A DNA stretch of 64,000 nt from Brevibacterium paucivorans (GTDB taxonomy: Bacteria; Actinomycetota; Actinomycetes; Actinomycetales; Brevibacteriaceae), in NCBI RefSeq assembly GCF_016907735.1, contig NZ_JAFBCP010000001.1, forward strand, positions 124,001 to 188,000. The letters are read 5' to 3'. Made by a program: the position numbers and the translations under genes. The notes below the pieces were generated by a model. The model did no database searches. It was not told the origin of the DNA and was given only the letters and a program-made list of their open reading frames with translations. Positions 1 to 7,963 of this stretch are shown here, piece by piece. The stretch's first letter is position 1. Every line of letters starts with the position of its first letter.

Positions 1-77
1 GCGCTTGTGCAGTACACGGTAGGTGGATCGCATGATCGCACGAGGGCAGGAACATGTGGTGGCGTCCAAGATTTCAC
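1..77 (-). CDS. mshC: MshC-like cysteine ligase, N-terminal fragment cut by the window edge
   Basis: A frame opening with GTG at 77 runs off the left edge after 25 codons. The residues M-K-S-W-T-P-P-H-V-P-A-L fit the N-terminus of MshC, the ATP-dependent ligase that joins cysteine to GlcN-Ins in mycothiol synthesis; family members start with S-W followed by P-x-V/I-P-x-L. The position supports this, because in many actinobacteria mshC follows the DUF3090 and SCO1664-family genes that lie directly upstream here on the same strand. The catalytic and zinc-binding motifs lie outside the window, so the call rests on a short stretch plus gene order. Confidence 0.55.
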   Translation of the reverse strand, partial: MKSWTPPHVPALVRSCDPPTVYCTS

Positions 78-134
78 ACAGCCAGCATAACGTTCGATCG
101 AACTCCGTGCTCACCCGCAAGTTTTTTAGAGATT

Positions 135-911
135 TTAGAGGGGTGGCCAGGGAATCGGCGTGCGGTTAACCGGCGGATACGGAAACGTCCCGGCGGACAA
201 CAAAGCGCGTGCTCGTTCGTGCAACGCGTGTGTTTCGGTTTGGGTTGTTCCCAAGTCTTCCGCGGTAAGTTCCAGCGTGCGTTCGCACGCCTGAAGATGC
301 CGAGGTGCCAGCCGGGTTCCAGCGAAACCCCATAGGACTGTGCGGAGTTTGGGTTCGGGGTGGAAGCTCAGACCGTTGTCGATAGCCCATAGAGTCGCTT
401 CCTGCTCACCTGGCAGATACCCGTCTATCACGTGGCTTCCTTTACGGTCGGCGTTATTGGCCATAACATCGAACACAGCGATGTCGAAAAGGCGGTCGCG
501 TAAAGCGTGGCCCACAACGACCTCGGCGCCGTCAGTGTTGTACCCCCTAAAAACCGGTGCAACGTTATCAGGCACGTGGTCACTGGGCCACGCGTCGACA
601 ACCGGATCATCCCCTGCCGAATCTACAAACAGCTGAACCGATCCGGGGCCGTGAGGCAGATCCGAGCGCATGATGGTTTCGGGAACACAGCTGAGACCGC
701 TCAGGTGGCTCAACCGGTAGGCGGCGACTTCGCGTCGGGCGAGCTCAGAAAAATCCTGCAAGAACGCCTCACCCTGGCTGGGTTTATAGACCGCTTTCAG
801 TGCCGCTCCCGTGGGCGGGGTGAGCACGATGAGGTACGTGTCGTTACTCGCCTCGGGAATCAGACCCAGGATCGTGGCCGGCCACGTGGCGATATCTTGT
901 TGGGCGCTCAC
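135..911 (-). CDS. SCO1664-family (PI3/4-kinase-like) protein
   Basis: This 258-residue protein belongs to the actinobacterial SCO1664 family, distantly related to phosphatidylinositol 3/4-kinases. Visible landmarks are an N-terminal block ending in L-K-A-V-Y-K-P (a kinase-like nucleotide lysine), a central D-V-M-A-N-N-A-D-R-K-G loop that resembles the catalytic loop, and A-I-D-N-G-L-S-F, which fits the metal-binding D-x-G/DNG segment. The start is GTG, placed directly behind the TGA of the DUF3090 gene (stop 912-914, start 909-911), so the two are translationally coupled. The physiological role is unknown; gene order links it to mycothiol synthesis. Confidence 0.85.
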   Translation of the reverse strand: MSAQQDIATWPATILGLIPEASNDTYLIVLTPPTGAALKAVYKPSQGEAFLQDFSELARREVAAYRLSHLSGLSCVPETIMRSDLPHGPGSVQLFVDSAGDDPVVDAWPSDHVPDNVAPVFRGYNTDGAEVVVGHALRDRLFDIAVFDVMANNADRKGSHVIDGYLPGEQEATLWAIDNGLSFHPEPKLRTVLWGFAGTRLAPRHLQACERTLELTAEDLGTTQTETHALHERARALLSAGTFPYPPVNRTPIPWPPL

Positions 912-1475
912 TCAGCGAGCGACCCCGTTTGCGCGCGGACACACGTGGCCCTCGGGATCCAACGGAAGTGAACAGAACGGGCAGTCGGCACGGCCGGCGT
1001 TCACAACGAGTTCGGCGTGCCGGGCAAACTCACGAGCCTGGACAGCATCCAAGGTGACACGCAGAACGTCACGCTCGGTGTCTTCGTGAGGTTCCGCGCT
1101 AATCCCTGCTTCGCGGTCTGCTTCCGAGAGTTCGAAGCATTCGACCACCAGACGGTGAATACGCGTATCCCATCCCAGGCTCATAGTGCCAACCCGGAAT
1201 TCCGCATCCACCGGCATTGTCAGTCCTGAATTATCCACGTAGTCCGGAAGCGCAGAAACCGGGATGTTACTTTCGCCCACGCTTTTGGAACGCACCGTGT
1301 CAAGAAGTTCGTTGATGCGCTCCCCGAGCATCTCCACCTGCTCTTTTTCAAGCAAGACCGAGGTGATGGTGGAGTCGGAAACCGCTTGGAGATAAAAAGT
1401 ACGACCCCCGGGCATGCCGACTGTGCCGGGAATGAAACGGTCGGGAGAATCGTGCTCAAATACGTGGCCGGACAT
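912..1475 (-). CDS. DUF3090 family protein
   Basis: A 187-residue member of the DUF3090 family. It opens with M-S-G-H-V-F-E-H-D-S-P-D-R-F-I-P-G-T-V-G, typical of the family, and ends in a small zinc-ribbon-like segment (C-P-F-C near residue 169 and a later C-P-R-A). The C-terminal line C-P-F-C-S-L-P-L-D-P-E-G-H-V-C-P is also characteristic. Biochemical function is unknown. It is the first gene of a unit DUF3090 - SCO1664-like - MshC-like, a standing actinobacterial neighbourhood. The upstream gap to the divergent acidic protein is only 37 bp, so promoters for both must sit there. Confidence 0.88.
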   Translation of the reverse strand: MSGHVFEHDSPDRFIPGTVGMPGGRTFYLQAVSDSTITSVLLEKEQVEMLGERINELLDTVRSKSVGESNIPVSALPDYVDNSGLTMPVDAEFRVGTMSLGWDTRIHRLVVECFELSEADREAGISAEPHEDTERDVLRVTLDAVQAREFARHAELVVNAGRADCPFCSLPLDPEGHVCPRANGVAR

Positions 1476-1512
1476 ATTCCTAGCCTACCGTTTTCGCGTA
1501 TAAGATGGAGTC

Positions 1513-1839
1513 ATGAGCCTCGAACCGGAAGTTGCATTAGAAGAGTTCCTCTCAGCAGTCCGCGCACACTTCTCTGCCGCAGCGCACCGCACCTCTGACA
1601 CCGACGCCCGCGTCGAGGCCACGTACATGGCGCTCGCCGACGCTTTTGAAGTGTACGAAGACGCCTTGTACAACGCATTCGACGAAGTCACTCCGCTTGA
1701 ACTGTTCGACGACATCGAAGACGCAATCGCCGATGACGACAACGCGTATGACATGGACGACTTCGATGACGACCTCGACGATGATGACGACGACTACGAC
1801 GAGGACGATGAGGATGACGACGAGGACGACCGCCGCTGA
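1513..1839 (+). CDS. Small protein with a poly-Asp/Glu tail
   Basis: A 108-residue protein in two parts. Residues 1-75 form a probable helical domain (V-A-L-E-E-F-L-S-A-V-R-A-H-F ... L-A-D-A-F-E-V-Y-E-D-A-L-Y). Residues 76-108 are almost entirely Asp and Glu and end in R-R. Similar short acidic proteins occur in related actinobacteria, where databases sometimes call them primosomal proteins; I see no support for that function. The ATG lies 37 bp from the divergent DUF3090 start, with a weak purine-rich site before it. The acidic tail could bind a basic partner or metal, but that is inference. The antisense poly-Ser frame is a shadow. Confidence 0.75.
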   Translation: MSLEPEVALEEFLSAVRAHFSAAAHRTSDTDARVEATYMALADAFEVYEDALYNAFDEVTPLELFDDIEDAIADDDNAYDMDDFDDDLDDDDDDYDEDDEDDDEDDRR

Positions 1840-1864
1840 CCTGTAGTCGCTCGGCGGTAGTCGC

Positions 1865-2761
1865 TTAGCTCGAAATCTGCGAAAGCGCGTCCCGAATTTC
1901 TGGTTCCAGAACTAGATCGGACTCCAGTAGCTCCGTTAACTGTCGAACCGTCCGTGGGGCCACGATCGAGCTGGACACGCCCAGTCCACGGTTCCACGCC
2001 AACGCAATATCGACGGGTCGCACGCCCAGCGCCTCGGCCGCTTTGCTCACCCCTTTGAGAATCGGCTCGTAATCCGGTCCCAGGTATGCGCCAACGTACT
2101 GTCGCAGATCGTGGGCTGCGCGGGAATCTGCAGGCGTTCCCGTTGCGTACCGGCCCGTGAGAACACCGCGCCCCAGGGCAGCCCCGGCGATAACGCCCAT
2201 ACCCATGTAATCGCACGCCGGCACAATGTCGTCTTCAGCCGAACGGTTCACCAACGAAAGTTCCGTAAACGCGCACACAACGTCCACCTCGGCGCGCATG
2301 AGCGCGACCTGCCATGCTGTGTGGTGAGCAACAGCAACATAGCCGATCTCACCTCGGGCTTGTAGGTCACGCAAGGTCAGCGCCGTTTCAGTCAGCGGCG
2401 TGTGCGGATCGAAGGCGTCTACGATCACCAGGTCCACGCAGTCACGGCCCAGAGTTTGGCGCAGCCGTGTAACCTGCTCCGTGATGACGGCGCGGGAGTT
2501 ACTGATCTGCAGTTCGCCACCGATCGACTCGATCCCGACACGAGCAGCCACACGCAACGTGGAGGGAACTTTCATGGAACCGACAAGTGCGTGGGCGCTC
2601 GACGTACACGCAGACAGTTCAAGCAGCGTCCCACCAGCATCAACGTAGGCTGACATGAGCTCGAATGCCGTTTCCTGATCGACCCTGCTCCCCCACTCAA
2701 ACGTCCCAAGAGTGAGGTCCGAAACAGTGAAACCAGACTGACCAACACGGTTGTGCAACAT
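1865..2761 (-). CDS. Aldo/keto reductase-fold protein lacking the catalytic tetrad
   Basis: A 298-residue AKR-superfamily protein of the type usually found next to uppP in actinobacteria (G-x-S-x-V-S-x-L-x-L-G-T-x-x-W-G start; G-R-G-V-L-T-G-R-Y; P-A-D-S-R-A-A). The fold is recognisable, but the active site is not. The Asp/Tyr motif D-T-A-x-x-Y is E-L-S-A-C-T, the lysine of A-T-K-V-G is A-A-R-V-G, and the histidine of Q-x-H-x-x-D-P is replaced in V-I-V-D-A-F-D-P. Oxidoreductase activity is therefore unlikely. The reading frame is intact and the cofactor-side C-terminus (S-S-I-V-A-P-R-T) is kept, so a binding or regulatory role is possible. Confidence 0.85.
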   Translation of the reverse strand: MLHNRVGQSGFTVSDLTLGTFEWGSRVDQETAFELMSAYVDAGGTLLELSACTSSAHALVGSMKVPSTLRVAARVGIESIGGELQISNSRAVITEQVTRLRQTLGRDCVDLVIVDAFDPHTPLTETALTLRDLQARGEIGYVAVAHHTAWQVALMRAEVDVVCAFTELSLVNRSAEDDIVPACDYMGMGVIAGAALGRGVLTGRYATGTPADSRAAHDLRQYVGAYLGPDYEPILKGVSKAAEALGVRPVDIALAWNRGLGVSSSIVAPRTVRQLTELLESDLVLEPEIRDALSQISS

Positions 2762-2827
2762 AAGTGTTGAGGTTACCGGAATTTTCGGAGTAGTGTAACG
2801 CCTGGTCGTGTAAGAAAAGGGGTGTTC

Positions 2828-3652
2828 ATGGACTGGCTCGTCGCCATCATTATGGGAATCGTGCAGGGACTCACGGAGTTCCTACCCATCTCCTCGTCCG
2901 CGCACTTGCGTATTGTGGGCGAGTTCCTCATGCCGGGTCGCGAACCGGGCGCCTTCTTCACTGCGATCATCCAGATCGGTACTGAAACGGCTGTTCTGGT
3001 GTACTTCTGGAAAGACATCGTTCGGATTATTTCCAAGTGGTTCAAAGCCCTGGTTGGCAAGCACGACCGACGTGACCCCGACGTTCGCCTGGGCTGGCTC
3101 GTCATCATCGGGTCTATCCCAATTGGCGTGCTGGGCCTTCTGTTCCAGGACATGATCGAGACGACGTTCCGAAGCCTGTGGATCGTGGGCAGTATGCTCA
3201 TCATCTTTGGTCTGCTGTTGGGCCTTGCCGACCGCGTGGGTCGCAAGGAGTACACGCTCGACAAAATGTCCTGGGGACAGGGTTTGCTCTACGGTGGCGC
3301 CCAAGCGTTGGCGCTCATTCCCGGCGTGTCGCGTTCGGGTGGAACGATCATGGCCGGGCGTTTCATGGGCTTTACGCGTGAAGCTGCCGCTCGCTATTCG
3401 TTCTTGCTTGCGATCCCAGCAGTGATGGCCTCCGGTCTGTACTCGCTGGCCAAGGCTGCCAACGAACCGCTCACCTTGGGATGGGGCCCCACGGCCGTTG
3501 CGACGATCGTGAGCTTTGGCGTGGGTTACGCGGTGATCGTTGGATTCCTCAAGTTCATTCAGACCAAGTCGTTCGCAGTGTTCGTGTGGTACCGCGTGGC
3601 CTTGGGTATCCTGATCTTCGTCCTGTTGGGCACAGGAGTTCTGAGCGCTTAA
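2828..3652 (+). CDS. uppP: Undecaprenyl-diphosphatase (BacA/UppP)
   Basis: A 274-residue integral membrane phosphatase that recycles undecaprenyl pyrophosphate to the monophosphate carrier for peptidoglycan precursors; overproduction of this family gives bacitracin resistance. Both signature regions are present: [14 protein letters not shown] near the N-terminus and [10 protein letters not shown] near residue 165. At least seven hydrophobic segments follow. I take the ATG at 2828 because the AAGGGG site sits about six bases before it; a GTG two codons upstream is possible. It is divergent from the AKR-like gene and convergent with the phosphatase gene. Confidence 0.95.
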   Translation: MDWLVAIIMGIVQGLTEFLPISSSAHLRIVGEFLMPGREPGAFFTAIIQIGTETAVLVYFWKDIVRIISKWFKALVGKHDRRDPDVRLGWLVIIGSIPIGVLGLLFQDMIETTFRSLWIVGSMLIIFGLLLGLADRVGRKEYTLDKMSWGQGLLYGGAQALALIPGVSRSGGTIMAGRFMGFTREAAARYSFLLAIPAVMASGLYSLAKAANEPLTLGWGPTAVATIVSFGVGYAVIVGFLKFIQTKSFAVFVWYRVALGILIFVLLGTGVLSA

Positions 3653-3664
3653 ACGCGCGTGCTT

Positions 3665-4300
3665 TTAGCACTCGCCACCCAAAGTGGTGCCAGGTATTCT
3701 GCTTCCGCCCAGGCTCAGCGTCATCGCCTGTCCCTGTACATGAAGCACGCAAAACTGGGCAGGCTGCACCCCAAAGCGTTGAAAGTTACTCAGTCCCGCG
3801 CCGACCGCATGAGCGACCATCGCTTTTATGACATCGCCGTGGGACACGATGAGTCCAGTTTGTCCCGGCCCGAGGTCGTTGATGAGTGACGTGAGTCCGT
3901 CCACGGCCCGGTTAAAGACGTGGGTCATCGCTTCACCGCCGGGGAACTCGAATGTGTGGGGTGACTGCTGGACCCGCTCCCAGTGTGCGCGTGTGCGCAG
4001 ATCATCGAGAGCTAGACCGGACCATTCGCCGTAGTCGACTTCGTCGAACCGGCTGTCTGCTTCAAGAGTGACGTCACTGCTCTGGGCGCTTGTGCGGTTT
4101 GAAGCAACAATACGTGCAGTGTCCACGCACCGGTCGATCGTAGAGTGCCGGATCACATCGATGCGCGGGAGTTCTTGAGCTACCTTGGCCACCTGCTCAC
4201 GACCTCGGTCAGTGAGCTCAACACCCGCAAGGCGACCAGCAAGAACGCGTTGCACGTTCGCTGTGCTTTCACCGTGGCGCAACAGTATGATCGTCACCAT
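3665..4300 (-). CDS. Histidine phosphatase, MSMEG_4193 type
   Basis: A 211-residue member of the histidine phosphatase (phosphoglycerate-mutase-like) superfamily. The phosphorylated histidine lies in L-L-R-H-G-E-S-T-A-N near residue 8. L-A-G-R-L-A-G-V-E-L-T-D-x-G-R-E-Q matches the actinobacterial MSMEG_4193 subgroup, and the second histidine is in L-I-V-S-H-G-D-V-I-K. The acid residue region D-Y-G-E-W-S-G is also kept. Substrate is unknown; the subgroup is conserved beside uppP, DUF3090 and mshC. It is convergent with uppP (12 bp apart) and divergent from the DMT-type gene at 4326. Confidence 0.88.
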   Translation of the reverse strand: MVTIILLRHGESTANVQRVLAGRLAGVELTDRGREQVAKVAQELPRIDVIRHSTIDRCVDTARIVASNRTSAQSSDVTLEADSRFDEVDYGEWSGLALDDLRTRAHWERVQQSPHTFEFPGGEAMTHVFNRAVDGLTSLINDLGPGQTGLIVSHGDVIKAMVAHAVGAGLSNFQRFGVQPAQFCVLHVQGQAMTLSLGGSRIPGTTLGGEC

Positions 4301-4325
4301 GGCTTAAGACTACGGAGGTTACACA

Positions 4326-5267
4326 GTGAGGGGCAACAGTTGGTTGGCCGTGAGCGGCGCGTTCATGGTCGGTGCAACGATCGCTGTGCAGGGCTTAGTC
4401 AACGGTGCTTTGGCCTCGAAAGTGGGAATCGGCGTTTTGGCCGCTACGGCGTCGTTCTCGATCGGTTTAGTTCTGATCTCGATCATCACGGCGTGTAGTC
4501 GTTCTGCCCGCCGAGGTGTCGTCACCGTTGTGGGTTACCTGTTCTCGGGTTTGGTTCCCTTTTGGTTGTTCTTGGGTGGTGTCGCAGGTGGCACCGTGGT
4601 CATCTCGCAAGCAGTCTCGGTCCCTGTCATTGGGGTGACGATTTTTACGACTTCCATTACTGCGGGTCAGTTGGTGGGTGGTCTGCTGGTCGATGCCACC
4701 CGAATTCCTCCTGGCGGGAAGAAGAAGATTACCGTCCAGCGAGTCGCGGGCGTGCTCATTGTCATGGCCGGAGTCGCTGCCTCTGCGACCGGTTCAGCGT
4801 CTTTGGGGTTCGCGTGGTGGTGGCCCCTCTTTCCCTTTGGAGTGGGCACCTTGGTTGCGCTTCAGCAGGCGGTCAACGGGCGTATCCGAGTCATTAGTGG
4901 ATCCACCCTGGCGGCGACGTTTATTAACTTCGCGGTGGGTACGTCGTACTTGGGTCTGTTTTCAATCGCGCTAGTGTCGATTGGTTATTCGTGGACTGCT
5001 CTGCCGCGGACGCACGAAATGTGGATGCTCACCGGCGGGATCCTGGGTGTCTTTGTGATCGGGATGTCGGCGTTTGTGGTCCAGGGTTTAGGTGTGCTCA
5101 CCATGACCATCATTACCCTTCTTGGGAATATGACGGCATCGGTGGTCATCGATATTGCGACGGGACACGCCCAAACTGCCTTAAGCCCGCTTACCCTGCT
5201 GTCGCTGGGTTTGGTGACTACCGGCAGTCTGGTCGTGTCTACTGCACGGACTAAGCCGAAACCATAA
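4326..5267 (+). CDS. YdcZ/DUF606-type DMT transporter
   Basis: A 313-residue membrane protein with about ten hydrophobic segments, built as two similar halves. Each half begins with a segment of the type V-G-A-T-I-A-V-Q-G-L-V-N-G-A-L and V-A-L-Q-Q-A-V-N-G-R-I. The Q-x-x-V/I-N-G signature identifies the DUF606/YdcZ branch of the drug/metabolite transporter superfamily. Substrate is unknown. The start is GTG, close to the divergent phosphatase start. The 3' end overlaps the convergent M20 peptidase gene by 17 bp, so the two transcripts must collide or share a bidirectional termination zone. Confidence 0.85.
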   Translation: MRGNSWLAVSGAFMVGATIAVQGLVNGALASKVGIGVLAATASFSIGLVLISIITACSRSARRGVVTVVGYLFSGLVPFWLFLGGVAGGTVVISQAVSVPVIGVTIFTTSITAGQLVGGLLVDATRIPPGGKKKITVQRVAGVLIVMAGVAASATGSASLGFAWWWPLFPFGVGTLVALQQAVNGRIRVISGSTLAATFINFAVGTSYLGLFSIALVSIGYSWTALPRTHEMWMLTGGILGVFVIGMSAFVVQGLGVLTMTIITLLGNMTASVVIDIATGHAQTALSPLTLLSLGLVTTGSLVVSTARTKPKP

Positions 5268-6570
5268 ACCTCACAAGAGTACGTGCGCCGAAGTCCAAGG
5301 CTTCCAGGGGAACACGCTCGTCGACACCGTGGAACATGGCTGGGAAGTCCAAATCGCCTGTCAGTTTGAGCGGCGCAAAGCCATAGCCCGTAATGCCAAG
5401 TTCGGACAATGCCTTGTTGTCGGTTCCACCAGACAGCGTGTACGGCAAGACCGTGGCGCCAGGATCTTCGGCTTCAACCGCCTCTTTCATCCGATCGACC
5501 AAGTCACCCTCAAACGGTGTTTCAAGCGACACACCCGAAATGACTTGCTCGACCACAACATCGGGTCCAGCCAGTTCCTTCAAGGTCAAAAGTGCGTCTT
5601 CGTTGCGCCCGGGCAAAGGACGGCAGTCGATGAGTGCCGATGCCTGACCAGGAATCACATTGTGCTTGTACCCAGCGTCAAGCGCAGTAGGGTTTGCTGT
5701 GGTCTTGAAGGTCGCCCCAACGAACTTCAAAGCTGAGCCCAGCTCTGCAAGAAGCTTGTCGCGGTTAGCTTCCGTGTTCTCAATGCCTGTCAGTTCGGAT
5801 ACACCAGCAAGAAGTTCACGGGTTGCGGCAGGGGGTTCGGTAGGCCACTCGTGCTCACCGATACGGGCCACTGCGGCCGCCAACTTCACCACCGGGTTGT
5901 CGTTGTTAATCTGCGAACCGTGCCCCGCATTACCGTGGGCTGTCAGGCGGACCCACTCCATTCCCTTCTCGGCAGTTTGTACTAAGTACGCACGCTGCCC
6001 GCGAATATCAACCGAGTATCCACCCACCTCGGAGATGGCTTCAGAGGCACCTTCAAACACCTCGGGGTGGTTCTTCACAACCCAGTGCGAACCGTAAGTG
6101 GAACCAGCTTCTTCATCAGCGAAGAACGCGATGATCAGATCGCGGTCCGGCTGAACGTTGTTACGCACCAGAGCGCGAACACCGGCAACGATCATGGCGT
6201 CCATATCCTTCATGTCAACCGCACCGCGACCCCACACGCACCCGTCTTTAATGACCGCTTCGAACGGGTCGACGCTCCATTCGGACGCGTCAGCCGGAAC
6301 AACGTCTGTGTGGCCGTGGACAACCAACGCCGGGCGGTCCGGGTTCTTCCCCGGGATCCTCGCAAACAGGTTGGCCCGCCCAGGAGCGGACTCGAAAATC
6401 TGGGACTCGACGCCCACCTCGGCGAGCTTTTCGGCAATATAGTCCGCGGCAATGCGTTCAGGGTTCGCCTTTCCTTCGCCCCAGTTCTGGGTGTCAAAAC
6501 GGATCAGGTCCTGGCACAGCTGCACGACCTCTGACGCCGCCTCATCGCACACTTTGTCTAACGCGCTCAT
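5251..6570 (-). CDS. M20 family metallopeptidase (ArgE/DapE type)
   Basis: A 439-residue zinc-dependent exopeptidase/deacylase. The metal ligands are visible: H in V-V-H-G-H-T-D-V-V-P (residue about 85), D in W-G-R-G-A-V-D-M-K-D-M-D, and E-E in F-A-D-E-E-A-G-S. A-H-G-N-A-G-H-G-S begins the dimerisation lid domain, and M-F-H-G-V-D-E-R-V-P supplies the C-terminal histidine. I place the start at the ATG at 6570, which has AGGAGT five to ten bases before it; the open frame runs 33 codons further upstream without a better site. No signal peptide is seen, so it is cytosolic. Peptide or N-acyl amino-acid substrates are equally possible. Confidence 0.92.
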   Translation of the reverse strand: MSALDKVCDEAASEVVQLCQDLIRFDTQNWGEGKANPERIAADYIAEKLAEVGVESQIFESAPGRANLFARIPGKNPDRPALVVHGHTDVVPADASEWSVDPFEAVIKDGCVWGRGAVDMKDMDAMIVAGVRALVRNNVQPDRDLIIAFFADEEAGSTYGSHWVVKNHPEVFEGASEAISEVGGYSVDIRGQRAYLVQTAEKGMEWVRLTAHGNAGHGSQINNDNPVVKLAAAVARIGEHEWPTEPPAATRELLAGVSELTGIENTEANRDKLLAELGSALKFVGATFKTTANPTALDAGYKHNVIPGQASALIDCRPLPGRNEDALLTLKELAGPDVVVEQVISGVSLETPFEGDLVDRMKEAVEAEDPGATVLPYTLSGGTDNKALSELGITGYGFAPLKLTGDLDFPAMFHGVDERVPLEALDFGARTLVRFMVSA

Positions 6571-6742
6571 AAAAACTCCTTTCACCAAATCAGTGTAGGA
6601 GCGTAACGCCAACCACGTTGATGTGTTCGTGGTTTGAACAAACTTCATGTTCTCTTCACCCCAGTTCACCTGTCACCAGCGATGACACAAGGACACAAAG
6701 GCTAAGCTGAAAGAACGCGTATTTTGCCAAAGGAGAATCCGA

Positions 6743-7951
6743 GTGAAGATTATCGTTTTCGGTGGAGACGGCTTCTGTGGCTGGCCCACTGTTTTGCACC
6801 TGTCTCAGCGTGGCCACGACGTCATGATTGTGGACAATCTGTCTCGTCGCAGAATTGACGATGAACTCGGAGCACAGTCCCTCACCCCTATTGCTTCGAT
6901 TGAGGAACGCATCGACGCGTGGGAAGAAACCTCTGGCAACAAGCTTCAGTTCCGCAACTTCAACATGGCAACCCAGCCGGATCAGCTGCTGGAGACGCTG
7001 GTTGAGTTTGCGCCGGACACGGTCATTCACTTTGCACAACAGCGGTCCGCTCCTTATTCCATGAAGCGACCTGAAAACAAGCGTTACACGGTGGACAACA
7101 ACGTGAACGCCACCAACAATTTGCTCACCGCGATTGTCGAATCGGGTCTGGACATCCACCTGGTACACCTGGGAACCATGGGCGTGTACGGTTACGGAAC
7201 CGCCGGCATGAAGATCCCGGAAGGTTACCTCGATGTGGAGGTACCCAACGAAGAGACCGGTGAGAACGTTCACCAGCAGATCCTCTACCCCACGAACCCT
7301 GGCTCCATCTACCACATGACCAAGGTTCTGGATCAGCACTTGTTCGCGTACTACGCCAAGAACGACGCACTGCGTATCACCGACCTCCACCAGGGAATTG
7401 TGTGGGGCACCAATACGGAAGAAACGCGTAGCGACGAACGTCTCATCAACCGGTTCGACTACGACGGAGACTACGGAACCGTCCTCAACCGGTTCCTCAT
7501 GCAAGCGGCCGTCGGCTACCCGCTCACGGTCCACGGAACCGGGGGCCAGACGCGCGCATTCATCCACATCCAAGACACCGTGCGTTGCATTGAAATCGCA
7601 GTCAACAACCCACCGGCATCTGGCGATCGCGTCAAAATCTTCAACCAGATGACCGAAACGCACCGCGTGCGCGACCTCGCCAAGCTCATTTGCTCGATTA
7701 CCGACGCCCGCATGGAGCTGGTGAACAACCCGCGCCACGAGTCCGCCGAGAACGACTTGCACGTCAAGAACGACACGTTCTTAGACCTCGGCTTGGAGCC
7801 CACCACGTTGTCAGAAGGCCTTCTGCTGGAGGTTGAAGAAACCGCCAAACGTTACGCAGACCGCGCTGATATGTCGAAGATTCCAGCCCGGTCGCTGTGG
7901 ACCAACAATCAGTCCGCCGGAGTGCCCACCGACGCTCCTGTAGTCGGCTAA
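6743..7951 (+). CDS. sqdB: UDP-sulfoquinovose synthase (SqdB/SQD1-like)
   Basis: A 402-residue extended SDR protein that should convert UDP-glucose and sulfite to UDP-sulfoquinovose, the head-group donor of sulfolipid. The NAD-binding motif is G-G-D-G-F-C-G-W-P-T. The segments H-F-A-Q-Q-R-S-A-P-Y-S-M, L-G-T-M-G-V-Y-G-Y, Y-H-M-T-K-V-L-D and L-N-R-F-L-M-Q-A-A-V-G-Y-P-L-T-V-H-G follow the plant SQD1/bacterial SqdB pattern closely, including the catalytic T-x-G-x-Y-G and Y-x-x-x-K. The GTG start has a strong AAAGGAG site. The next gene is an SQD2-like glycosyltransferase 12 bp downstream, which makes the assignment firmer. It is divergent from the M20 peptidase. Confidence 0.88.
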   Translation: MKIIVFGGDGFCGWPTVLHLSQRGHDVMIVDNLSRRRIDDELGAQSLTPIASIEERIDAWEETSGNKLQFRNFNMATQPDQLLETLVEFAPDTVIHFAQQRSAPYSMKRPENKRYTVDNNVNATNNLLTAIVESGLDIHLVHLGTMGVYGYGTAGMKIPEGYLDVEVPNEETGENVHQQILYPTNPGSIYHMTKVLDQHLFAYYAKNDALRITDLHQGIVWGTNTEETRSDERLINRFDYDGDYGTVLNRFLMQAAVGYPLTVHGTGGQTRAFIHIQDTVRCIEIAVNNPPASGDRVKIFNQMTETHRVRDLAKLICSITDARMELVNNPRHESAENDLHVKNDTFLDLGLEPTTLSEGLLLEVEETAKRYADRADMSKIPARSLWTNNQSAGVPTDAPVVG

Positions 7952-7963
7952 CTGTCACGGGTC

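Noticed and set aside
1794..2216. Minus-strand frame ending in poly-Ser
   Set aside because: It is the antisense of the Asp/Glu-rich tail (GAC/GAT repeats) and of the AKR-like gene.
7125..7848. Antisense frames within sqdB
   Set aside because: Shadow frames of a well-supported gene.
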